Source of the DNA: Propionicicella superfundia DSM 22317
GTDB taxonomy: Bacteria; Actinomycetota; Actinomycetes; Propionibacteriales; Propionibacteriaceae
Assembly (NCBI RefSeq): GCF_000423465.1
Contig: NZ_AUIA01000013.1
Coordinates: forward strand, 106,446 to 170,445
Reading direction: 5' to 3'
Length of the DNA stretch: 64,000 nt
Positions 34,607 to 43,314 of this stretch are shown piece by piece. The position numbers and the translations under genes are program-made. The stretch's first letter is position 1, and each line of letters opens with the position of its first letter. The notes below the pieces were generated by a model. It ran no database searches, was not told where the DNA came from, and saw only the letters and a list, made by a program, of their open reading frames with translations.

Positions 34607-35541
34607 TGTCCGCCGAGCACGACACGCCGCGGACGTATCTCGTCCGCCACCGGACGGTCTACACCTACGACGGGACGGTCGACGCCGCCTACGAGCGCGG
34701 CTTCCTGCGTCATCGGGACACCGACTACCAGACGGTGCTGGAGCACCGGATCGTGGTCGAGCCCGAGCCCGACGCTCTCAGCGAGCATGTCGACTTCTTC
34801 GGCAACCACTCGTACTACGTGGAGGTGCTCACCGATCACTCGGTGCTGGAGGTCTCGGAGTTCGCGAACATCCGGGTCGAGCGGACGCCGGTCGATCTCG
34901 GGTCGCTCAACCGGTGGACGGTCGCCTCGGCCGCGGCCGAGATCGCCGAGAGCTCCGAACTCGATGCCGTCGAGCGGACCGCGTTCCTGCTGCCGAGCGA
35001 CCTCGTCGAGCTCGCTCCGGCCGTGTCGGCGTATGCCGAGCCGATCCTGGGGCCGGACCGTCCGCTCGGCGATGCCGTCGAGGGCCTCATTCACGCCATC
35101 TACCGCGATTTCCGGTACGAGCAGGGTGTGACGAGCGTCCGCACCTCCCTGCCCGAACTGCTCGACCTGCGCGCCGGCGTGTGCCAGGATTTCGCCCACC
35201 TCGCCGTCGGGTGCCTGCGCTCGGTCGGGCTGCCCGCCCGCTACGTCAGCGGCCACGTCGAGACGTCCCCGCCACCGGGGGGCGAGAAGCTGGAGGGCAG
35301 CGACGCGTCCCACGCCTGGGCCGGGGTGCTCACGCCCACCGGACTGTGGGTCGATCTCGACCCGACGAACGACCACCTCGTCGACAGCCGGTATCTGACG
35401 ACCGCCTGGGGTCGCGACTTCCGTGACGTGTCCCCGCTGAAGGGCGTGATCTACACCGAGGCCAAGGAGTCGACCCTCAAGGTCGGCGTCGACGTGATCC
35501 GGCTGCCCGAGTCCGACGACCCGCCGCCCCCGCCGCAGTAG
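34606..35541 (+). CDS. Transglutaminase-family protease-like protein
   Basis: 311 aa. The ATG shares its A with the upstream TGA, so it is translationally coupled. N-terminal beta domain (YLVRHRTVYTYDGTVDAAYE) followed by the papain-like core with Cys193 in AGVCQDFAHLAVG, His236 in ASHAWAGVL and Asp252 in VDLDPTNDH. These bacterial family members are thought to be peptidases or amidases rather than cross-linkers. With the two preceding genes it forms the conserved transglutaminase/ATP-grasp/alpha-E cluster predicted to make and process an unknown peptide-like product. A family-B repeat follows it. Confidence 0.9.
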   Translation: MSAEHDTPRTYLVRHRTVYTYDGTVDAAYERGFLRHRDTDYQTVLEHRIVVEPEPDALSEHVDFFGNHSYYVEVLTDHSVLEVSEFANIRVERTPVDLGSLNRWTVASAAAEIAESSELDAVERTAFLLPSDLVELAPAVSAYAEPILGPDRPLGDAVEGLIHAIYRDFRYEQGVTSVRTSLPELLDLRAGVCQDFAHLAVGCLRSVGLPARYVSGHVETSPPPGGEKLEGSDASHAWAGVLTPTGLWVDLDPTNDHLVDSRYLTTAWGRDFRDVSPLKGVIYTEAKESTLKVGVDVIRLPESDDPPPPPQ

Positions 35542-35575
35542 CCGCGTCCGTCCGGGCACGAGTCACGGCCCCGGC

Positions 35576-35663
35576 GTAGCTACGCTCCGGGCCAGGCCGC
35601 TACGCCAAGGTCAGGACGCTACCGGTCCCCCAGTAGCTTCCCGGCCGCAGCGTAGCTACGGAG
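35576..35663. repeat. Intergenic palindromic element, family B (copy 2)
   Basis: GTAGCTACGCTCCGG .. CGCTACGCCAAGG .. GGACGCTACC .. GTAGCTTCCCGGCCG .. CGTAGCTACGGAG: the same words in the same order as 23271-23364. Its ends GTAGCTACG are self-complementary. It lies in the 219-base gap between two convergent genes. Confidence 0.82.
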
Positions 35664-35760
35664 AAGCCGCACAGGACCGAACCAGACCGGACCACCGCAC
35701 CCGGACCACCGCACCCGAACCACAGAGCAGAGCCGAAGACCACCGGGACCAGTGACGGTC

Positions 35761-36624
35761 TCACTTCAGCAGCCGCGACATCCTCCGGTCGGCCAGCGGC
35801 TTGCCGCCGGTCTGGCAGACAGGGCAGTACTGCAGGGACGAGTCGGCGTAGTGAACGGACAGGATCGTCGCGCCGCACACCCCGCACGCCTCGCCCTCAC
35901 GCCCGTGGACACGCATCGACGCCTTCTTCTCGGCCTTCAGCTTCTCCGGTCCGAGACCCGAGGCGGTCTCGATCGCGGCCGTGAGCAGGCTCCTCGTCGC
36001 GGTGTACACCTCCCGCGTCTGCTCGTCGGTCAGACTGTCCGCCGCCTTGAACGGGCTCAGCCGCGCGGCGTGCAGGATCTCGTCGCTGTAGGCGTTGCCG
36101 ATGCCGGCCAGCGCCCGCTGGTCCTTCAGGACACCCTTGAGCTGCGCGCGCCCGGCAGCCGCGAGGACGCGGGCCAGGTCGTCCACGGTGAAGGAGTCGT
36201 CCAGCGGGTCGGGGCCGAGCGTCCGGATCCGGTCGACGTCGTCGAGGCTGCGCACGACGTGCACGGCCAGCTTGCGCTGCGTCCCGGCCTCGGTGAGGTC
36301 GAAGCCGCCCCCGTCGTCGAGGGCGATCCGCAGGGCCAGCGGACCCCTCCCGGGCCGGGGCACGGTGGCGGGCTGCTGCGGCCTCCACTGCAGCCACCCC
36401 GCCCGCGCGAGGTGGAACGCGAGCCACAGCCCGTCCGTGCCCACCGCGAGGTGCTTGCCTCGCCGGATCGCGTCGGTCAGCTCGAGCCCGAGCAACGCCG
36501 TCAGCGGAGGGTCGACGGTCTTGAGGACGCTGAACGCGACGAGGTCTGCGCGGACGACGCAGCGCCCGAGGGCCCGCTCGACCAGCACCCGTCGCAGGGA
36601 CTCCACCTCAGGCAGTTCCGGCAC
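35761..36624 (-). CDS. Fpg/Nei-family DNA glycosylase
   Basis: 287 aa. Begins MPELPEVESLRRVL; after Met removal Pro1 is the nucleophile and Glu2 the catalytic acid, with the conserved Lys in RRGKHLAVG. The H2TH region is LKGVLKDQRALAGIGNAYSDEI. A four-Cys zinc finger closes the protein (CGVCGATI .. YCPVCQTGGK). Excises oxidised bases and nicks the strand. FpgN-type lesion loops differ in MutM and Nei2; I cannot decide between them, so no symbol is given. It overlaps the end of aat by 17 bases. Confidence 0.92.
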   Translation of the reverse strand: MPELPEVESLRRVLVERALGRCVVRADLVAFSVLKTVDPPLTALLGLELTDAIRRGKHLAVGTDGLWLAFHLARAGWLQWRPQQPATVPRPGRGPLALRIALDDGGGFDLTEAGTQRKLAVHVVRSLDDVDRIRTLGPDPLDDSFTVDDLARVLAAAGRAQLKGVLKDQRALAGIGNAYSDEILHAARLSPFKAADSLTDEQTREVYTATRSLLTAAIETASGLGPEKLKAEKKASMRVHGREGEACGVCGATILSVHYADSSLQYCPVCQTGGKPLADRRMSRLLK

Positions 36625-37324
36625 GTCGGGCTCCTCGCTCCGGCCGGCCCCAATCCGGCTCGGTCAGCGGCAACGCGGCCCGCAGCCGCGTGAGGTACTC
36701 CGCCCGCGGGATCTCGACCGCCCCGAGGGTCGCGAGGTGGTCGGTGCGCCACTGGACGTCGAGAAGCCGCCGCTCGGGCGTGCCCGCGGCCCGCAGCCGC
36801 TCGACGAGCCCGACGAGCGCGACCTTGGAGGCGTCCCGCCCGATCTCGGGATCGTGGAACATCGACTCGCCCGCGAACAGCCCGCCCATGCTCACCCCGT
36901 ACAGGCCTCCGGCAAGGCGTCCGTCAGCGGTCCACGACTCCACCGAGTGCACGACACCCCGCCGGTGCAGCTCGGCGTACACGGCGCCGATGCGGGCGTC
37001 GATCCAGCCGCCGTCACGACGCGGATCGGCGCACCGCGACAGCACCTCGTCGAAGGCGGCGTCGACGGTCACATGGAACCTGCGCGCGGACTTCCGCAGC
37101 GAGCGCGACACCCTGAGCCCGTCGAGCGGCAGCACCCCGCGCCGCACCGGCGACCACCACCACATCCACGGCTGCCTTCCGGGCTCCCCGATGGGCATCG
37201 GGAACAGCCCGTGCCGGTACGCGAGCAGCGTCACCTCGGCCGAGATGGACGTCGAGCGCAGCACGGCGTCCTGGGCAGGCCACGACCCGGGGTCGGTGAA
37301 GATCTCCGAGAACGTCGTCGCCAC
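36608..37324 (-). CDS. aat: Leucyl/phenylalanyl-tRNA--protein transferase
   Basis: 238 aa from the GTG at 37324 (MATTFSEIF). Adds Leu or Phe to the N-terminus of proteins with Arg/Lys starts, targeting them to ClpS/ClpAP. Signature blocks: LLAYRHGLFPMPIGE, WWWSPVRRGVLPLD, GGWIDARIGAVYAELHRRG, VHSVESWTADGRLAGGLYGV and GGLFAGESMFH. CACACT lies 6 bases before the GTG, in keeping with a leaderless start; 13 more codons are open upstream. It overlaps the glycosylase gene by 17 bases. Confidence 0.93.
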   Translation of the reverse strand: MATTFSEIFTDPGSWPAQDAVLRSTSISAEVTLLAYRHGLFPMPIGEPGRQPWMWWWSPVRRGVLPLDGLRVSRSLRKSARRFHVTVDAAFDEVLSRCADPRRDGGWIDARIGAVYAELHRRGVVHSVESWTADGRLAGGLYGVSMGGLFAGESMFHDPEIGRDASKVALVGLVERLRAAGTPERRLLDVQWRTDHLATLGAVEIPRAEYLTRLRAALPLTEPDWGRPERGARRAGTA

Positions 37325-37388
37325 GTCCCTAGTGTGGCACCGGGTTCCGACAGCGTCGGCCACACGCCCGCGCCGGGCGCCGAGGCTC

Positions 37389-37412
37389 CCGAACCCTCAT
37401 GGAGCGGTTCGG
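37389..37412. repeat. Short hairpin, possible degenerate family-A element
   Basis: CCGAACC - 10 bases - GGTTCGG, with flanking GGCTCCCGAAC and GGAGCGGTTCGG that resemble the CGAACGCTCCCGAA / GGAGCGTTCGG arms of the family-A palindromes. It lies between the divergent aat and propeller surface-protein genes. Confidence 0.45.
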
Positions 37413-37508
37413 AAAACGGGGGTTTCTTCACTGCGCGGTCGATCACCCTCTAAGGTAGCGCCAGGGCAGCACCCCTTCGGGGGACGCACGACGGACTTGG
37501 GGCGTCAT

Positions 37509-39095
37509 ATGGAGGAACACACTCGCCGGTCGAGCGCGCCACGAACGCGCACCCGGACGAAGGCCGGTCCCTGGCTGCGCGCGACGGGCGTCCTCGCGGC
37601 GGTCCTCACGGTGGCGGCGACGTTCCTGACCGGCGGCGGCACCCGCGCGACCGCGGCCGCGTCGACGACGCTCACCGATCTGGGCACGATCGCCGTCGGC
37701 AGTGCGCCCTTCGAGGTCGCCCTCAGCCCCGACGGAGCGACCGCCTACGTGAGCAACGCCAACTCCGGCTCCGTGTCGGTCATCGACACCGCGACGCGAA
37801 CGGTCACACGCACGATCACAGGCGTCGGTTCTCTCCCCGGAGCCGTGGCGCTATCGCCCGACGGGGCGACTCTCTACGTCGCCGACGAAGGCGGTAGCGC
37901 GGTGGCGGCCGTCGACATCGCCTCCGGTGTCGTGACCGGCACCTTCCCCACTCCTGGATCACCCGCCGGGATCGCGGTCTCTGCCGACGGGTCGACTCTC
38001 TACGCGGCGTCAGACATCCTCGTGATCGCCTTCGACACCACCGGGTCCGCCAGCGAGCTGGCACCGATCCCGAATCCCCGCCGTATCGCCCTCTCGCCGG
38101 ACGGCGCCACCATCTATGTGACCACGAGCAACGGCCAAGTCGTCGTGCTCGCCACGGGCACGCTGGCCATCCTCGACACCATCAATGTCGGCGTTTTCGC
38201 CTACGACGTGGCGTTCTCCCCCTCCGGGGACACCGCCTTCGTCACGGCGACCTCCGAGAACCGGGTCGTCGTCATCGACACCGCCAGCCGGACGGTGACG
38301 AGCACGATCGACGTCGGAGCCGCGCCCATCGGGGTCGCGTCGTCGCCCGACGGCGCTGTCCTCTACGTCACCAACCGGGACTCGAACACGGTCTCGGTGA
38401 TCGATACCGCGTCCGGCACGGTGACCTCCTCGGTCGCCGTGGGCACCTCGCCCCTGCTGCTCGCCGTCTCCCCCGACGGGCGCACCGTCTACGTGCCCGA
38501 CAACGGCGGCAGCACGGTGACGGTCCTCGGCTACGGCTCCCTGTCCCCCGAGGACCAGACCGTCGCCGGCACCGCCGGAACGAGCCTGTCCACGGCGGCG
38601 ATCACCGCGTCCAACTTCACCGACTCCGTCACCTACAGCATCTCGCCCGGCCTGCCGACCGGCCTCAGCCTCGACCCGGCCACGGGAGTCGTGTCGGGCG
38701 TCCCCGCCGCCGCGTCGGCCCAGACGGTCTTCACCATCACGGCGTCCGACGGCACCCAGACCGCCACCGCCACGCTCACCTTGACCGTCGCGGCCGCCCC
38801 GACGCAGAGTCCGACCTCGACACCCACTCCCACCGAGTCGCCGACCCCGACGGGCTCACCGACGCCGACACAGACCTCCCCGGGTACGCCTACCCCGACG
38901 GTCACGACATCGCCGACGCAGTCCACCTCGACCACCACTCCCGTCGTCACCTCGGCCACGCCGACAGCGACCTCTGGGACGATCGCCGACACGGGATCGG
39001 GTGTGTCTCCGCTCGCCGCCGGGCTCGGTGGTGCCGCGCTGCTCCTGGGTGCCGCTCTCGTCGGCATGGTGCTGCGTCCCGCCCGTCGCCGCTGA
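37509..39095 (+). CDS. YVTN beta-propeller surface protein with IADTG anchor
   Basis: 528 aa. Arg/Thr-rich N-terminus then signal peptide (GVLAAVLTVAATFLTGGG). Residues about 50-345 form a seven-blade YVTN/SMP-30-like propeller with repeats of the type ALSPDGATAYVSNANSGSVS and VIDTATRTVT. A putative Ig-like domain follows (SYSISPGLPTGLSLDPATG type). A Thr/Pro/Ser-rich stalk (about 425-490) leads to IADTG (38982-38996), a hydrophobic helix and RPARRR. Cell-wall anchored by sortase. Adhesion or matrix function is guessed from fold. A leader hairpin (CCCCTTCGGGGG) precedes it. Confidence 0.85.
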   Translation: MEEHTRRSSAPRTRTRTKAGPWLRATGVLAAVLTVAATFLTGGGTRATAAASTTLTDLGTIAVGSAPFEVALSPDGATAYVSNANSGSVSVIDTATRTVTRTITGVGSLPGAVALSPDGATLYVADEGGSAVAAVDIASGVVTGTFPTPGSPAGIAVSADGSTLYAASDILVIAFDTTGSASELAPIPNPRRIALSPDGATIYVTTSNGQVVVLATGTLAILDTINVGVFAYDVAFSPSGDTAFVTATSENRVVVIDTASRTVTSTIDVGAAPIGVASSPDGAVLYVTNRDSNTVSVIDTASGTVTSSVAVGTSPLLLAVSPDGRTVYVPDNGGSTVTVLGYGSLSPEDQTVAGTAGTSLSTAAITASNFTDSVTYSISPGLPTGLSLDPATGVVSGVPAAASAQTVFTITASDGTQTATATLTLTVAAAPTQSPTSTPTPTESPTPTGSPTPTQTSPGTPTPTVTTSPTQSTSTTTPVVTSATPTATSGTIADTGSGVSPLAAGLGGAALLLGAALVGMVLRPARRR

Positions 39096-39110
39096 CACCG
39101 CGGCTCCGCC

Positions 39111-40229
39111 TCACGCCTCCCAGCGGCCGCGGCGCAGGACCCGCGTGACCCGCAGGTCGCCGTCGAGCACGATGACATCGGCGTAGCGACCCGCCGCGAG
39201 CCGCCCGACGTCAGTGAGTCCCAGATAGTCGGCCGGGATCGCCGTCGCCGCCCGGATGGCCGCAGCGAGCGGGATCCCGGCCGCGGCCGCGTTGCGGACG
39301 GCCCGGTCGAGCGTCAGCGTCGACCCGGCGATCGTGTCGGTGCCCGCGACGGTGGCGATCCGCCCGCGCACCTGCACGTCGACTTCGCCGAGGACGTAGT
39401 CGCCGTCGGGCGCCCCGGCCGCAGCCATGGCGTCGGTGACGAATGCGACCCGACCGGGTGCGGTCCGCCAGACGAAGGATGCGAGCTCCGGTCGCACGTG
39501 CACGCCGTCCAGGATGATCTCGAGCGTGACCCGCGGATCCTCCCACAGGGCGAGCGCCGGGCCGGGCCGGCGGTGGTGCAGCGGCGCCATGGCGTTGAAC
39601 AGGTGGGTCGCGCCGCGGGCGCCGGCTTCGATCGCGCGCCGGGTCAGGTCGTAGCCGGCCGCCGTGTGGCCGATGGCCACGGTCACGCCGCGGGCGGTGA
39701 GGCGGGAGATCGCCTCCAGCGCACCGGCCCGTTCGGGGGCGACGGTGACCAGGCGCACGCCGCCCCTTCCGGCGGCCAGCATCTCGTCGACGACCTCCGG
39801 CGCCGGATCGCACAGCAGGCGTCGGGGGTGGGCGCCTGCGTGCCCGGCGGCCAGCCACGGCCCTTCGAGGTGGATACCGGCGAGCTCGCCCGAGTCCACG
39901 AGCCCCGCCAGCGCGGAGACCTGCCGCACGAGGTCGGGCACCGCGCCGGTCACCAGCGAGGCGACCATCGTCGTCGTCCCGGCCGCCCGGTGTGCCGCGA
40001 GCACCCTGCGGGCCGCATCGGGGTCCTCTGTGACGAAGGAGGCGCCGCCCCCGCCGTGACTGTGCACGTCGACGTAGCCCGGCACGACAAGGCCGGTGAG
40101 GCGTTCGTCGGCCGGTCGCGGCGGCATGCCCGTGCCGGCGGCCCGGATCCGGTCCGCCGCGACGTCCAGCCAACCCGGAGCGGGATCGTCCGCGTCGGGG
40201 AGAAGAAGCCTGTCGGCGCTGATCAGCAT
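39111..40229 (-). CDS. nagA: N-acetylglucosamine-6-phosphate deacetylase
   Basis: 372 aa amidohydrolase-fold enzyme that makes glucosamine-6-phosphate and acetate. Metal and active-site motifs: VDVHSHGGGGASF, GIHLEGPWLAAGHAGAH, AIGHTAAGYD, GATHLFNAMAPLHHR and the catalytic Asp in AFVTDAMAAAG. TACACT (40241-40246, minus strand) is only a few bases upstream of the ATG, and no ribosome site is seen, so translation is probably leaderless. It converges with the propeller gene (15-base gap). No nagB neighbour. Confidence 0.95.
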   Translation of the reverse strand: MLISADRLLLPDADDPAPGWLDVAADRIRAAGTGMPPRPADERLTGLVVPGYVDVHSHGGGGASFVTEDPDAARRVLAAHRAAGTTTMVASLVTGAVPDLVRQVSALAGLVDSGELAGIHLEGPWLAAGHAGAHPRRLLCDPAPEVVDEMLAAGRGGVRLVTVAPERAGALEAISRLTARGVTVAIGHTAAGYDLTRRAIEAGARGATHLFNAMAPLHHRRPGPALALWEDPRVTLEIILDGVHVRPELASFVWRTAPGRVAFVTDAMAAAGAPDGDYVLGEVDVQVRGRIATVAGTDTIAGSTLTLDRAVRNAAAAGIPLAAAIRAATAIPADYLGLTDVGRLAAGRYADVIVLDGDLRVTRVLRRGRWEA

Positions 40230-40341
40230 GATTCGTCTGGAGTGTACCGGCGCGGGATCGCGCCGAAACGACCGATGAGCAACCGGGGCTCAGCGGATGA
40301 ACCCGCGGATCGGGACGCGCATCGGCGGCTAGCCTCGGGCC

Positions 40342-40986
40342 ATGGCCGCCACCACGACGCCCGGCGTCACCGCCTTGCTGCTGGATCTCGACGGCACCCT
40401 CGTCAACTCCGAGGCCGCCAACGACGAACGCCTGCGCCGCGTCTGCGCGGCGCGCGGCTGGACGTACAGCGACGACCTCGCCGCCCTGTTTCCGGGACGA
40501 CGGCCCGACGACGTGTTCGCCTCCGAGCCCGGCCCATGGGCCGGCGAGGATCCGGCCGAGCTCATGGCCCTGATGGTCGCGCTGACGCCCCGGGAGGCCC
40601 TTGAACCGGTGCCGGGAGCGGCCGGCCTCGTGCGGCATGCGGCCGCGCGCGTCCCGGTGGCGCTCGTCACCTCGGCGGTCGCCGCCTGGGCCGAGATGTG
40701 CCTGGACGAGGTCCTCGGCGTCCGGGAGCTGTTCACCACGATCGTGACCCGTGAGCACGTCGAGCGGGGAAAGCCCGACCCGGAGCCCTACGCCCTCGCC
40801 TGTGCCCGCCTCGGGGTCGCGCCGCGGAACGCGGTGGCGGTCGAGGACGCGCCGGCAGGACTGATCTCGGCGGCGGCTGCCGGCGTCGGCACGACCGTGG
40901 GGCTGACGGGGACGTTCACGGCCTCCGGCCTGGCCATGGCCGACCGGATCGTGACGTCGCTCGCGGATGTCGAGGCGCTGCTGTGA
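40342..40986 (+). CDS. HAD-superfamily phosphatase
   Basis: 214 aa. Motif I LLLDLDGTLVNSE with the nucleophile Asp, motif II ALVTSAVAAW, motif III Lys in ERGKPDPEPY, motif IV VAVEDAPAG. The small helical cap and motif set place it near the beta-phosphoglucomutase / sugar-phosphatase subgroup. TAGCCT (40330-40335) directly precedes the ATG, so the transcript is probably leaderless. It diverges from nagA; dephosphorylation of an amino-sugar phosphate is possible but not shown. Confidence 0.9.
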   Translation: MAATTTPGVTALLLDLDGTLVNSEAANDERLRRVCAARGWTYSDDLAALFPGRRPDDVFASEPGPWAGEDPAELMALMVALTPREALEPVPGAAGLVRHAAARVPVALVTSAVAAWAEMCLDEVLGVRELFTTIVTREHVERGKPDPEPYALACARLGVAPRNAVAVEDAPAGLISAAAAGVGTTVGLTGTFTASGLAMADRIVTSLADVEALL

Positions 40987-41117
40987 GCCCGGGGCGGGGC
41001 AGGCGCCACCGGCAGGCCGGAGCGCGCGGCAGGGACGCGTCAGGGCTGTACCCGATGGGGGACGCGGGCATCACGCGCGTACGCTGGCAACGTCCGTCGT
41101 AAGCCCGGGAGGCATCC

Positions 41118-41783
41118 ATGGCAAACGCCCGCGAAACCGGCAGGGCACTCGTGCAGCGCGTCGCCGAACCGGGCGGAGGCATGCTCAGGCAGATCGTCAC
41201 CCTCGCCATCGAGGGCGTCGCGTCGGTGCCCGGCGCGAAAGCCACGGCCGCACGCCACCTCCAACGCCACGGCGACGCGGACGCCGCCATCGAGTCGCTC
41301 ATCCGCACCCACGTCGCGCTCGCGTCCGCCCAGGGCTTCGCCACGAACCTCGGCGGACTCGCCACCGCCGTCGTCGCGCTGCCGGCCAACATCACCGGTG
41401 TGGCGGTGCTGCAGGTGCGGTTGGCAGCGACGATCGCGCATCTGCGCGGCTACGACGTCGACGATCCTCGCGTCCGCACGGCCCTCCTCATGTGCCTGCT
41501 GGGCGACGTCGATGCGGGGCGTCGCACCAGGAAGCCCGACCTGCCCCGGCCGCTGGCCGTCGCGACCGCGCCCGTCTACGACGCCGGTCTCGACCGGCGC
41601 GTGTCGGAGGTCGTCCTCGGAGACCTCGCGGGCCGCATCGGCGGGAAGCAGCTCGCGGTGCAGCTCCTGCGCCGCGTCCCCCTTGTCGGCGGCCCCGTCG
41701 GCGGCGCGGTGGACGGCTACCTCACGTACGCGATCGGTTCGTACGTGAAGGACGAGCTCATCACCCGCCGCATGCTGCGCTGA
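41118..41783 (+). CDS. EcsC-family protein
   Basis: 221 aa. A central Gly/Ala-rich hydrophobic segment (ASAQGFATNLGGLATAVVALPA, given here in part) and the following VRLAATIAHLRGYDVDDPRVRT match EcsC-family proteins, whose role in Gram-positive bacteria is ill defined. The C-terminal LVGGPVGGAVDGYLTYAIG is also hydrophobic, so peripheral or integral membrane association is likely. GGGAGG precedes the ATG. Its stop is 10 bases from that of the convergent amidohydrolase. Confidence 0.7.
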   Translation: MANARETGRALVQRVAEPGGGMLRQIVTLAIEGVASVPGAKATAARHLQRHGDADAAIESLIRTHVALASAQGFATNLGGLATAVVALPANITGVAVLQVRLAATIAHLRGYDVDDPRVRTALLMCLLGDVDAGRRTRKPDLPRPLAVATAPVYDAGLDRRVSEVVLGDLAGRIGGKQLAVQLLRRVPLVGGPVGGAVDGYLTYAIGSYVKDELITRRMLR

Positions 41784-41793
41784 CCGGCCGTCG

Positions 41794-42981
41794 TCAGGCC
41801 GGAAGGAGTCCCTGAGACACCAGGCCGCCGACGAAACCGGCCGCCAGGGCCCGCGCGGTGACCGCGATGGTCTCGTCGGGCGGGAGGAAGCGGGCGTGGT
41901 GCAGCACGGGTCCGTCGGGTTCCCGGCCGGTTCCCACGAACATCATGAGCGACGGCACGCGGTCGCAGAAGTGCGCGAAGTCGTCCGACCCGCACGAGCG
42001 GAACGGCGTCGTCGCGAGGGGGACGAGCTCGCTCAGCGCGGTGCGCGTCGCCCGCACGAGGGCCGGATCGTTGCGCAGCACGGGCTCGCCCTCGACGATG
42101 CGCACCTCGGCGGTCGCGCCTCGCGACTGCGCCGCGTGGGTGGCGACGTTGCGGATCTCGGCGTGCAGCGTCGCCCGGTCGGCCTCGTCGGTGGTACGGA
42201 CGGTCCCGCGCAGCGAGGCACGCGACGGGATGACGTTGGCGGCGGATCCGGCGCGGATCGCGCCCACGGTCACGACGGTGGGGTGCATGGGATCGATCTT
42301 GCGCGACACGAGTTCCTGCAGCCCGAGGACGATGGAGGCGAGCGTCGGGATCGGGTCGATCGTCGCCTGCGGGTACGCCCCGTGACCACCACGGCCGTGA
42401 ACGACGACCTCGAACTCGTCGGCGGCGGCGTTGACGACGCCGAACTCGGCGCTGACGACCCCCTTCGCCACCTGCGGCTGAACATGCGCCGCGACGATCG
42501 CCCGGACGTCGTGGCGGGTCAGGACGCCTTCGGCCACGACATCGGGTGCGCCCGGCGGGTTCACCTCCTCGCGGGGCTGGAAGACGCCGAGCACCGCCGC
42601 CGGCAGGGGCAGCGTCTGCGCGGCCCGCAGCACCGCGACCATCGCGGACATGTGGATGTCGTGGCCGCAGGCGTGCATGGCGCCGTTGTGGCTGGCCCAC
42701 GCGACGCCGGTCTCCTCGGTGATCGGCAGCCCGTCCAGTTCTGTGCGCAGCGCGATCGCGGGGCCGCCGTCGCCAAGGCGGGCGGCGAATCCCGTCCCGG
42801 CGATCGTCTCGGTCGCAAGCCCGGAGAGTTCGGCCTGGAGCCGGAGCGGGGTCTCGTCCTCGGCCCCGCCCAGTTCGGGAATCCGGTGCAGCTCGCGCCG
42901 CAACGCGATCGCAGCCGGCAGGTGGACGTCGATGGCTGAGCTGAGCGCCGCGAGCAGGTGAGCGGCCGACTGGAACGTCAC
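41794..42981 (-). CDS. M20-family amidohydrolase (N-acyl amino acid / hippurate type)
   Basis: 395 aa. Metal-binding motifs: the Cys/His pair HACGHDIHMSAM, the Glu pair in FQPREEVNPPGAPD, the His in AAHVQPQVAKG and HHARFLPPDE at the C-terminus. Dimerisation domain with GRGGHGAYPQATIDPI. This is the aminoacylase/hippuricase/IAA-amidohydrolase branch, different from the ArgE-like M20 at 4.5 kb. Cytoplasmic. Substrate unknown. The upstream region holds a large family-A hairpin shared with divergent ilvD. Confidence 0.92.
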   Translation of the reverse strand: MTFQSAAHLLAALSSAIDVHLPAAIALRRELHRIPELGGAEDETPLRLQAELSGLATETIAGTGFAARLGDGGPAIALRTELDGLPITEETGVAWASHNGAMHACGHDIHMSAMVAVLRAAQTLPLPAAVLGVFQPREEVNPPGAPDVVAEGVLTRHDVRAIVAAHVQPQVAKGVVSAEFGVVNAAADEFEVVVHGRGGHGAYPQATIDPIPTLASIVLGLQELVSRKIDPMHPTVVTVGAIRAGSAANVIPSRASLRGTVRTTDEADRATLHAEIRNVATHAAQSRGATAEVRIVEGEPVLRNDPALVRATRTALSELVPLATTPFRSCGSDDFAHFCDRVPSLMMFVGTGREPDGPVLHHARFLPPDETIAVTARALAAGFVGGLVSQGLLPA

Positions 42982-43110
42982 GGGTCCTTCTTCGACAGGT
43001 CTGGACCGGGGACGGGCGGCTCACCCCGGTGGAACGGAACCGCCGCAGTTTATCGCCCCCCGCCGTCCGCCTGGCCGGCTCCGCGCCACCTCATCGCGTC
43101 CGGCACCGGC

Positions 43111-43189
43111 CTCGCCCCCCGCCGAACGCTCCCGAACTGCCGGTTTTGCTGCGAAAACCGGCAGTTGGGGAGCGTTCGGCGGGGGCGAG
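43111..43189. repeat. Large intergenic hairpin, family-A element (copy 2)
   Basis: Arms 43111-43147 and 43154-43189 pair over 36-37 bp with one bulge and one mismatch around a six-base loop. The arms contain CCGAACGCTCCCGAACTGCC, sharing the core with 3383-3471. It lies between divergent genes, so it is not a terminator. Such stems can be mobile REP/MITE-like units or protein-binding sites. Confidence 0.85.
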
Positions 43190-43314
43190 GGGGCCGTCCT
43201 GGTTAGGCAACCCTTTCCGCTCATCTCAGCACCCGGCCCGGGCCGCGGTCCACACAGACACGATTGAGCGCTCGGACTAGGCTGAGGCGGTTACATCTAC
43301 TTCGAGGTTCAACC

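Noticed and set aside
43111..43189. Bidirectional transcription terminator
   Set aside because: The adjacent genes diverge from it, so no 3' end falls here.
43200..43225. DtxR-like iron box (GGTTAGGCAACC) before ilvD
   Set aside because: Only about half of the 19-base consensus is present and it is not a palindrome.
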